Source: Catonia carolina
Lineage: Eukaryota > Arthropoda > Insecta > Hemiptera > Achilidae
DNA length: 64,000 nucleotides
Direction of reading: 5' to 3'
Assembly (NCBI GenBank): GCA_035578175.1
Contig: JAQMRL010000012.1
Span: 25,936,862-26,000,861 of the forward strand
Below the pieces are notes generated by a model, which was not told the origin of the DNA, did not search any database, and was given only the letters and a program-made list of their open reading frames with translations. The position numbers and the translations under genes were made by a program. This document shows, in pieces, positions 21,656-30,096 of the stretch; positions within the stretch are counted from its first letter, which is position 1; each line of letters starts with the position of its first letter.

Positions 21656-22021
21656 ACAAGACGTTATCATCTTCTCAATTTTCTCGTTATTAAAACAGGT
21701 GGTTTTGTACTTATACTTGCTAAGATTGTTAAATTATAATATTAATGATTGAAAAATATAATTTTATACTGTAAAAAGCCAGTTGAATATATTTATAAAG
21801 ATAAAAGTTTAATTATAAATGTTTACATTGTAAGCAGTCAGATTGATATTGAACGGTTGGCTAACCTATTCGGCTGTCAGCATCTAATAACTGATCTTTT
21901 AAGTTTTAAAAATAAATATTAGTAATACCTGTATGGTTTTAATATCACCGTGTCCCCAAAATATATGTATTTTGCTGCTTAGTCTATAAATGGCTAGTGT
22001 AATAGGTTTTATATTTAATAA
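21656..22021. other. No gene seen
   Basis: AT-rich; nothing recognised. Confidence 0.5.
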
Positions 22022-22495
22022 TCTATATATTATTAGCGAGCAGGTTTTTTTCAACACGATTTTAAACCACCTGAACCTTCACCGATTTTCCCCGAAGTGG
22101 GCTCAAATGAATCGTCTGTTCGAGTAGATTTCCAGAAAACTACTCAAAATCAAATATTTCGATTTATGACCGTAAAATAGGAGGTCTAAAATAGATTGGG
22201 GAGGGGGAAAGTTCAACGAACTGAAGAATAGGCCTCTCTCATTCTCTATCTATCCCTCCCAAATCTCGCACAGCTATTTCAGTTTGGAGAGGGGCAAGTT
22301 TAGTATTGGTTGATCAGAGTTGTTTTCCAGTTATTTCTTGAACTAAGTAGAGTAATAATGTTAGAAGCAACTACATCATCAAAACACTATTTTCTTCAGG
22401 CAACCACACTGATATCATTTTCTTCTCGATAATATATTCAGGAAATTAATTTCCTATTTTTTCTCTTACTCTCCTTCTCTTTTTATTTTTTTAAT

Positions 22496-22635
22496 GGATA
22501 GTCGTCTATTAAGGGATGACCAAGAGGAAGGAGACGAGGCACGCCTCGAAGTGCTCGAACGGAATCAGTTCGTCAGACACCTTATTATAATGCGCGAAGA
22601 CAAAATTCAATTAGATAAAACCCGAAATAATTAGG
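22496..22635 (+). pseudogene. Possible N-terminal remnant of Helitron protein
   Basis: An ATG at 22496 opens a frame reading MDSRLLRDDQEEGDEARLEV... and closing at TAA after DKTRNN. Helitron RepHel proteins often begin with Arg/Glu-rich repeats of this kind. The link to the family is weak and rests on composition and position inside the element. Confidence 0.3.
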
Positions 22636-22681
22636 AAATTAGTAACATCGGAAATCTAAGAATCTAAGAATAAATCTAAGA

Positions 22682-22990
22682 ATGTACGAAAATTTTCTTG
22701 ATTTAGAAGACATAACAGGGGCAGCCAAAGGCAGAAGGGTTTTACTACCGCGGTTAGATCTAACCCCTTTTGATGGTACTTTGCCATTTACATTTAAGAG
22801 AAGACAGTTCCCCATCCGTTTAGCATTTGCGATTACAATAAATAAATCCCAAGGCCAAACATTCAACAAAGTTGGCCTTTATCTGCCACAGCCGGTATTT
22901 TCACATGAACAATTGTAGCTACGTTGCTATGTCACGTGTCAAATCATTTGATAGCCTAAAAATTCAAATAATGCCACACAACAATAAAAC
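22682..22990 (+). pseudogene. Helitron (PIF1-like) helicase C-terminal end
   Basis: The first frame reads ...ITGAAKGRRVLLPR, then FTFKRRQFPIRLAFAIT, INKSQGQTFNKVGLYLP and PVFSHEQL before TAG at 22916. About four extra bases shift the frame, after which YVAMSRVKSFDSLKIQI continues in the next frame. These are the last conserved helicase motifs of the PIF1/RecD-like helicase in Helitrons: INKSQGQT (motif V region) and YVAxSRV (motif VI). The Walker A and Rep HUH parts are absent. Dead. Confidence 0.85.
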
Positions 22991-23040
22991 AAAAAAATGT
23001 TGTTTACAGAGAAGTTCTATAAGAACAAATTTACACCTTT

Positions 23041-23070
23041 GTGCGGGTTTTCCCGCACAGGTTCACCTAG
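23041..23070 (+). promoter_or_regulatory. Helitron 3' terminal hairpin and CTAG end
   Basis: Seven-base perfect stem (gtgcggg/cccgcac) with a tttt loop, then aggttcac and CTAG. In Helitrons this structure marks the stop of rolling-circle strand transfer. Confidence 0.85.
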
Positions 23071-23188
23071 TAGATTGTTTTTTTTTTGTACAGGTTGCCT
23101 TCACTTCTAAGAAATCATGTATTTTATAGGGCAGAGTGTGTTGAAAAAGAAACTCTAGGAAATCAAATATAATAGAAATATTTGTTTC

Positions 23189-24418
23189 TACAATAAAACC
23201 TCGTCAAAACGACCACGTACGGTGAACTCAATAAGTGGTCAGTTTGAGAGGTGGTCGTTTTGGAGAAGTGGAGATCAGGACCATACCCTAATTAAAATAA
23301 CTTCAATATTATGAAAAGTGTATGATTATTTACTCCAAAAATATTGTTTACATAAAATTTTAACAAAAAATCGTAGTAGAAACATCACTACTTACCAGTC
23401 AATACACAACAGATTTTATTAGTAGATCGTGCATGATATAGTAGCCTATTACGCAGAATGTAAACTTGCTTAAAAATAATAATTCTTAACGTGAGATACT
23501 GTAGTTTATCACATATAACTCAAAATTTTTTAAAACTAGGAAAACATTTCAAAATAATTTTTTATAAAATTTAATTAAAGTAATTTTCGATTGTTTTTTG
23601 TTTAACAGCTTGTTGTTTTTTGCAGCTATTGTTTTTTCTATAATGGCCTCAGCTTCTTTCTGCAAATCTAGCAGTCGCGGCACTTTTTTTTCTCGGGCCA
23701 TGTTTTTTAAACCACTAAGAGCTTCTAAACTTTTTCCAATTGGCATTACAAAAACATCTTCAATTCCTTCTACTTCTTCCTCGCCCTCGAAGTCACTCCG
23801 TTCGTGCTACTACCTTTTACCATGCTGTCGTTTTGGCACTGTTCAGTAACAGTTGTAAACAAACCATTTTCCCCACTCGTCATTTTCGTCGCGTGTTGGG
23901 ATGGGTTCTTCACAGTGAACTGTGAATTCAAGATTCGCTTGTTATCCAAGTTGAACTTAATCTCTGTATAAACTGTATAAGCTTGTAAATCTGTCAATAC
24001 TCAAAGTAGCAGTATCAATATGTAGCGCATGGCTATTCTGTATTACATACGTTTATTAGTAGTTTTATGTATACATAAATACGTTTCTGTCAATAAATAA
24101 CTGTAATAAATTGTTATAAGTTTGTTTTTCCCCACCAGAGGCAGGTGGAGTGTTAAATTATTTGCACTCGATTTACTAGTTCCAGGGCTACAAAATATAT
24201 AGTTCTGTTTTTTGTCACATGGTCAGCCAATTATATTATTAAATTAAAGTGGTCGCTTTTTCTCGTTTTTACCGATCGCGATCGGATTAGAGAGTGGTCG
24301 TTTAGCGGAGGTAAATTTTTATGGGGAAGAATAGTTAATATTTTGGTTCCCGAAACAACTGGTCGGTTAGAGAGTTGGTCGCTTAGAAGAGGTGGTCGTT
24401 TGTGGAGGTTTTTCTGTA
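23189..24418 (-). mobile_element. Pogo/Tigger-type element with CAGAAAAACCTC ends
   Basis: The element is 23191-24416 with TA at 23189-23190 and 24417-24418. The right end read inward is CAGAAAAACCTCCACAAACG, and the left end is CAATAAAACCTCGTCAAAAC. Both continue into repeated GACCAC / GTGGTCG motifs. On the minus strand 23746-23549 encodes KSLEALSGLKNMAREKK, similar to the C-terminal helix of Tigger transposases (an ALxxLK motif). The DDE domain is gone. A family C segment (about 24080-24240) lies inside the right half. Confidence 0.65.
24080..24240 (+). repeat. Family C repeat, copy 1
   Basis: Contains 'tttttccccaccagaggcag', 'gtggagtgttaaattatttg', 'ctagttccagggctacaaaa' and 'cacatggtcagccaattata', which recur at 25335-25800 and 27450-27845. 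It stops at 'ccaattatat', shorter than the other two. Confidence 0.7.
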
Positions 24419-24822
24419 TTTAGATTCTTTCTGTAACGTTGAATTAAAATGGTGTAAGTATTTGAACGCACCAGGGGGTTCTCGTGTTTGTGTGACTTGT
24501 CGTGAAAGCGTTTGTATAGGTATTCAATGGAATTTTGTACAAGTGGTGTTTTCAAATCTATATGTAAGGTGCGTTCACTTTCCTCCGTCCATTTACCTGA
24601 TAATCCCCCTAGACGCCTTAAAAGACGCTGGAGTAGAGATCTGCTAATTTGATTTACAAATTTCATTCTTGGGGAGGCCCTACCATTCTCATGCCTATCA
24701 TGTCATTTACATTATTATCATAATCATCACATTTGCTTGTTGTAACATTTTACAGTTGTAAATAAAGAATTAAAGAGAGAAAAAAAAGTACTTGAAGGGT
24801 CTAGATTTAATTGATGAGATCA

Positions 24823-25032
24823 CAGGCATAAAGAATTTATTTTTTATTTTTTTTTTTTGGTTCAACGTCCGACTGTTTTGCAAATTGCTGCTAATGCAGA
24901 CGGTGAAGGATGAAATGAATTTTTTGTAACTATGAAAAAATGCCATGCCCGAGTGGGATTCGAACCTAAGACTCCGTGTTGAGAGGCGAGCACGTTACCA
25001 ACATCGCCAACGCGGCCGGCAGGCATAAAGAA
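24823..25032 (-). mobile_element. SINE family 1, copy 2, with target duplication
   Basis: The body is 24836-25019 on the minus strand with an A-run (plus-strand T-run near 24849-24858). The 13-bp repeat caggcataaagaa flanks it (24823-24835 and 25020-25032). A-box TGGCGATGTTGG and B-box GGTTCGAATCC are intact. It is nearly identical to copy 1 at 3.3 kb. Confidence 0.9.
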
Positions 25033-25334
25033 GTGAGCGCATTTGTAATCGACAATCAACAGTGAACACCTAAATCATAAATAGACAGTGTCGGGTTCTT
25101 TGAACAGTGCCAATACAGGACCGGTTTTGATACTACATAAATAGGGTAACAGCGCACGGGTTGTAACAAGTGGTTGTGAACAGGTAACCAATTATAATTT
25201 TGATTTCTTAAAGGACTGTAATCTGCTGATACTTGAGTTCAGTTTAAGCTTAAGTTTTGTATTTGATATAATTTATGTAATATTATATATTATGTTAATA
25301 GGTTAAGTAACATAATTAATTGTAATTATTTAAT

Positions 25335-25800
25335 ATTATGTCAATAAATAACTAAAATAAATTGTTACAAGTTTGTTTTTCCCCATCAGAGGCAGGTGGA
25401 GTATTAAATTATTTGCACTCGATCTGCTAGTTTCAGGGCTACACAATTTATAGTTCTGTTTCTTATCACATGGTCAGCCAATTATATGACTGTAGCAATT
25501 AAGAACAGGAGAGGTAAACGACACTATAAGTCAGAGTTACCTCCTCAGAGACTAATAAATTTCATTATACGGTCAAACTCTGTGGTGAATGAAGTGAATG
25601 CTATTTGCAGGGTGGAAAGTAGATAGCTATTCAGTGGTCTGGCATGCTGATTAGCATATTTTTCCTCTCAGTAAAGAAGGCAATTTATAAACTAACTCAA
25701 TCCTCGTTTTATTTAGTAAGGTAAAGTAATTTAGTAAAGTTTAAGTATTTAGCCTCTAAAGGTTCAAATTAGCCTTTCAGTTTATGACATAAACAACAAC
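25335..25800 (+). repeat. Family C repeat, copy 2
   Basis: Longest copy: 'ccccatcagaggcaggtgga', 'cacatggtcagccaattata', 'agagttacctcctcagagac', 'gtgaatgaagtgaatgctat' and 'gaaggcaatttataaact', ending near 'aacaacaacaaatg'. No termini or coding frame recognised. Class unknown. Confidence 0.7.
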
Positions 25801-25854
25801 AAATGTGTTTAATATATTTTTAAATTCAATACCGTACGAACCTAGTTTTGGGTG

Positions 25855-25960
25855 TTACAATATCGTTCACATCTCATTGAGTCATGGGATTGCCTATTTT
25901 TCTTAAATTAAGCAGTTTGCAACGTACATACATTAGAGATTAAAAAATAAAATAAATTCC
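25855..25960 (+). mobile_element. SINE family 2, 3' tail only
   Basis: 'cacatctcattgagtcatgg', 'gattgcctatttttcttaaa' and 'tttgcaacgtacatacatta' match the last third of SINE family 2. The tRNA-like head is absent. Confidence 0.6.
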
Positions 25961-26689
25961 TTTTTGGTTTTGGGGTGTCATATTTAGTGAAAATTGTCAA
26001 AATATTTTCACGATGACAATCCTACTTCATTCTACTTCAGATAGAGTAAGAAATAAAGAAATAATGGTTTTTAAAGGTAATTTTCTGATATTTTTTTAAG
26101 ATATAATTTACGTTACTACATAAAAAGTTGAAAACTTGATTCGTCAGAATCATCTAAAAAATTGTTCCACCTTATCCGAGATGTACGCTTTTCACCCATT
26201 TACACACCCGACCATAAAACACTTAAAAGGGGCAGTTTTATAACCGTACAGCACTAAATCAGGTCCCCTTTGCATCGGTCTAAAAAAACACTTGAAATGT
26301 TCCCTTGATAGGAAAGAGTAACTCTTTTTTTATTTCGTCTTCCTTTATAAAGTATGTTATTTACTGACTCAATTCCAAATTTTATTAAAAATAAAAAAAG
26401 ACATTCACCCACCTTATTGCTTAATCGTAGAGTGTATAAACTTTAAACTTTGAATGCGAAAATATCAGGTTTAATTCTCAAATTGTTTAATAAATCTGTA
26501 TACATTAATAGAAAAACCCTCACTGACTGACTGATTGACTCACTCATCACTAATTCTTTTACTTGTAGAAAAGCTATTAAGCAGAAAATGCGGATAGAAT
26601 ATTCCCTTCAGGGTAAACAGAAAAGTTCAACACAAACGATTTCGACATTCCATCGATATGGGGTTGATAAGGATGTCCAATAAATATTT
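25961..26689. other. No gene seen
   Basis: AT-rich; short 'actgactgactgattgact' repeat at about 26522-26545. Nothing coding recognised. Confidence 0.5.
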
Positions 26690-26935
26690 TTACTTTTAAT
26701 AACTTTTATTCTTCTTTGAGAAACTTTACAATATAGCATAACCACCCAAATATTTAACTAAATTTTGAATAAACAAAAATACGTGAACAATATTTTTGTT
26801 TAAAGAATACATCCCAGTGGATAATTCAAAAGTTTAACAATGAGACAAAATAAAAAAATTGTGAACAAATGAAAAATTAAAAAAATATTTTCATGAGACG
26901 ACGCGTCTCATGGCTGGTGGCAATTTTTAAAAAGA
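26690..26935 (-). repeat. LINE 3' end fragment, related to the 29888 element
   Basis: Shares 'gaatacatcccagtggataa' and the preceding 'accacccaaatatttaactaaattttga' pattern with the 3' untranslated region of the intact LINE (29940-30050). A perfect 9-bp palindrome with a 3-base centre (catgagacg acg cgtctcatg, 26892-26912) lies at its far end. It is heavily 5'-truncated. Confidence 0.6.
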
Positions 26936-27224
26936 ATTACGAAAAAACTATTTGTGATTTTTGTATCAGATTTTTATGATAATAACCATTAGTGATTCCT
27001 GTTAAAGAGGATTTCTCTTTAAGAGGAATCGAATGCACTATTTTTGTTTCCAAACTCCGACTTTGATTTCTTAACTTCTAATTTTGGGGCAATTCCAGTC
27101 GGAACCGTAATTTCAAAAAGAAAACTAGGGCCACTAACTTTTTGTGTAGATTAGGAAAAACCGTTTGTTGTTATCTCTTGCAGTTTCTGATATCTCTTTG
27201 TAACGGACGGACGAACAAAAACTG

Positions 27225-27440
27225 ATTAATGACAATTTTAAAAATTGTATGCACATTAAAGCAAATATGTAAAATTAACATTATAGAAAATAAAAAAATC
27301 TACAACTTTATTTTAATCGTTTTTTTCAACAGAGCCTAGTTTAGCGTCAATTTAGTGATTTTCCGTATTTTTTAATCGATCAGAGGTTGATTTTGCGTCA
27401 TTCACTCATGTTTAGGTTATGCCACACCAGAGTTTTTATC
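27225..27440 (+). repeat. Family A fragment
   Basis: 'acagagcctagtttagcgtc', 'aatttagtgattttccgtat', 'ttttgcgtcattcactcatg' and 'ccacaccaga' are family A interior and linker blocks in the orientation of copy 1. No ends are retained on the left. Confidence 0.65.
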
Positions 27441-27449
27441 TAGTTAATA

Positions 27450-27845
27450 AATAATGTTTGCCCATGACAGCCAGGTGGAATGTTAAATTATTTGCACTTG
27501 GTCTGCTAGTTCCAGGGCTACAAAAATATTTAAGTTTCCTATCACATGGTCAGTTAATTATATGGCTGAAACATTTAAGAACAGAAAAGGGAGAGGTGTA
27601 ACAGACACTAATCTCAGTTATCTCCTCTGAGAGTAATGAACTTCATTATACAGACCCTGTAGTGAATGAAGTGAAAATGTCATTTGCAGTGTGGAGAGTA
27701 GATGATTTTTAGAAGTCTGTCTGATAAGCATACTTTTCTACTCAGCGTGAAAGGCAATTGTAAACCACCTCACACCTCTTTTTACCTAGTGAAGCCGCTA
27801 GAGGTTCAAACCAGCTTTTCGTCCTAAACAATAACAATTTTAAAG
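27450..27845 (+). repeat. Family C repeat, copy 3
   Basis: Aligns with 25380-25800 throughout ('gacagccaggtggaatgtta', 'cacatggtcagttaattata', 'ttatctcctctgagagtaat', 'aggcaattgtaaaccacc', 'gaggttcaaaccagcttttc'). It joins directly to a family A fragment on its left. Confidence 0.7.
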
Positions 27846-28289
27846 GACTTTTATTATAATTTAATATAACCAGATCCCGAAAGAACCTGAAATAAGTGTT
27901 ACAATACTCTTAACTAAGTGTGTTTGAAATAATGACCAAGTGCAAAATGCAAAAATTGTTAGGATATGATACAAATGTTTAATTCTCACCATAGGCTATA
28001 GTCAGAATGTATTGACCGTGGAAGCTAATAATGGTTTAATACAGTAGAGCATGCCGTTAGGTAATAAACAAACATAGACCGATACATAGCTGTGGTAGCT
28101 GTGGTATTTAGGTGAGATATTATTGTGTTTCAGTGGAGGAGGGACCTATGAGAAAGAGAGAGAGGGAACCATGTCAAAAAAGGCATCAAATATTTAAACA
28201 AGCAATTATTAAAAGTCTCACCAAAATAAAAATGGCGTTAAAACCTCAACACCAGCGGTTTACTCTTTTTTTTAGTTAAACAACAAAAG

Positions 28290-28700
28290 TAAATGTAAGG
28301 TAACACTTATCGCTAAGGTCCGTTTCGGGATCTAGGTAATTAAATAATTAATACACTAAAGTTTAAAATTACAAGTATTTATTACAACTAAAAGATTTAC
28401 AAAATAAATAATAAACTAATTATAATGGAATAATACAATAAATAACTTAAATAATCTACTCAGTACTACTTACAAACAATTATACGAAATGCACACACAC
28501 AAAAACTGAATATAATGCACATACACAATAAATGATAGTATAACAATAGTTGATCATTACAATGCCCGGATATGTTAACCTGACCTAACGCTTCGATAGC
28601 ATGCAATTAACACTCGTCAAAGATCAAACGAATACGTACTCCTGACCGCGCTCGAGGGTCTCTTTATATAGGCAAATCAAAGAGTTTTCTTGAAAGACAC
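28290..28700 (-). other. Possible solo LTR or promoter-like stretch
   Basis: Minus-strand reading shows a TATA-like cctatataaagagaccctcg at about 28660-28679 and, downstream, polyadenylation-like AATAAA contexts. That order would suit an LTR, but I found no paired TG...CA ends or target duplication. Offered only as a description. Confidence 0.2.
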
Positions 28701-28740
28701 AGAGATTTGATACAAATAATAAAAATCCTTTTTATTAGTG

Positions 28741-29648
28741 TAGTAGACTCTCAAAAATCCGGATCGCACTAGTCCGGACTCCGGGTAGTACGGACGATGT
28801 TTTTTTTACTTTATTTTCTGAAAATTTACAACTTTTAAATTAACAACCAGTAAAAAGTTTTCATTGGATTGGCCCGATGAAATCAGTGGGGAGGCTTTAT
28901 CGGCGAACAAAGACGCTGTTCCTGAATTTAAGACCTTACTTTTTAAAATTTTTGACGAAGAAGGAATTTCCGGTGACCAGCTGTATAATTGCGACGAGAC
29001 TGGTCTGAACTATAAAATGTTGCCCACGAAAACTCTCGCATCCAAAAAAGAAGCTTCAGCCTCGGGCTATAAAAAAAGCAAGGAACGGGTTACGGTGTTG
29101 GCTTGTAGCAATGTGACCAGCAATCATAAACTTAGGTTAACATTAATAGGAAAATCAAGAAAACCCAGAGCTTTTAAAAATTTAAAGAAAGATGATGTGT
29201 TGCCACTTTGGTATACAAACCAACAAAAAGCATGGATGAATTCTACAATTTTTAAAACTTGGTTTTTTAATGAATTTGTACCTACTATAATCACTCTATA
29301 ATTGAGACATATATGACACATTTTGTTACATGTTTGAAATCCGTAACTTGCAAATCTTACAAAGAGTACAATCGAATCTTATTACGGTACTGTAGCGTTA
29401 AGTTTAGTCAATGTTTGTGCTTCGTATATTGAATAATTACAGTACCAGTAGCCTACTGTAATTTATTAGGCCTACAGTGTTTTAAAGTTTTTTCAGAAGC
29501 TCACTCTTATATTAGCAGATAAACGTTAATGCTTATTGTCATAATTATTCGCCGTAAAGACGAAATTGCCAACCTCCGGGAAATCCGGATTTTTCGAAAT
29601 CCGGACCGGCCGTCCGCCACATTAGTCCGGATTTCTGAGAGTCTACTG
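28741..29648 (+). mobile_element. Pogo/Tigger-type element, internally deleted
   Basis: Right end read inward is CAGTAGACTCTCAGAAATCC, followed outside by TA (29649-29650). The left end TAGTAGACTCTCAAAAATCC is its counterpart with a changed first base. Subterminal 'tccgga' motifs occur at both ends. It carries a transposase fragment. The left flank has lost TA. Confidence 0.8.
28864..29301 (+). pseudogene. Jerky/Tigger-like DDE transposase fragment
   Basis: The 145-codon frame opens MDWPDEISGEALSANKD and continues YNCDETGLNYKMLPTKTLA, GYKKSKERVTVLACSN, KLRLTLIGKSRKPRAFKN and NSTIFKTWFFNEFVP. This is the central DDE block of pogo/Tigger/Jerky proteins, with the first catalytic Asp in NCDETGLNYK. 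The N-terminal CENP-B-type DNA-binding domains and the region of the second and third Asp are missing, so it cannot transpose anything. The frame is otherwise unbroken, which fits a recent internal deletion. Confidence 0.85.
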
Positions 29649-29875
29649 TACTGAAAAATTCTTAACTATTGTAAACAAGTCTCAATAGAATAAAAAGTGT
29701 TACAGGTAATCAACCGACTCCCATAAATAGTTGTACAGCAAAGACCCTACCTTATTATACGCTCATTTTTAAATAGGTATCCTTATATACTAACCCTATT
29801 GTTACTTTTTCACTCTATTATCTACTCTTTAACATTTATGAATTAAGTACTAGAAATTTTTCGAACCATACTCTT
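29649..29875. other. No gene seen
   Basis: Short AT-rich stretch between two elements. Confidence 0.4.
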
Positions 29876-30096
29876 CTTCGATATTATTTTTTTTTTTTTT
29901 TTTTTTTTTTTAACGTTAATTTTATTTAGAAACTATACAGTACAGTATAACCATCCAAAAGCTTAACTAAATTTTGAAAAAAAAAACAAATGACTTGATA
30001 AATAAACAGAAATATTTTTTTTAAAGAATACATCCCAGTGGATAATTCAAAAGTATAGTGGATTTCAAAAAATAAGTTAATAAAAATATAGAACAA

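Larger units (their letters stand above)
22022..23070 (+). mobile_element. Internally deleted Helitron with both ends
   Basis: The 5' end TCTATATATTATTAGCGAG follows an A (22021) and matches the Helitron 5' TC start. The 3' end is a GC-rich hairpin (gtgcggg tttt cccgcac, 23041-23058), then eight bases and CTAG at 23067-23070, followed by T (23071). Insertion between A and T, a hairpin a few bases from a CTRR end, and a helicase fragment inside are together diagnostic of rolling-circle Helitrons. At 1049 bp, the Rep domain and most of the helicase are deleted. Confidence 0.85.
23120..24666 (-). pseudogene. Jockey-like LINE ORF2 C-terminal fragment, split by a DNA element
   Basis: On the minus strand 24666-24420 encodes ISRSLLQRLLRRL, then RTLHIDLKTPLVQNSIEYL, YKRFHDKSHKHENPLV and IQRYRKNLN. 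This matches the C-terminal end of the intact LINE ORF2 at 30097 (TLHSDLKIPFVTETAKLKYS, HINPL). The reading continues as 3' untranslated sequence at 23190-23120 once the pogo-type element 23191-24416 is removed. A 5'-truncated LINE copy served as the target. Confidence 0.6.

Noticed and set aside
28290..28700. A confident solo LTR call
   Set aside because: Only a TATA-like motif and composition support it; no ends or target duplication could be defined.
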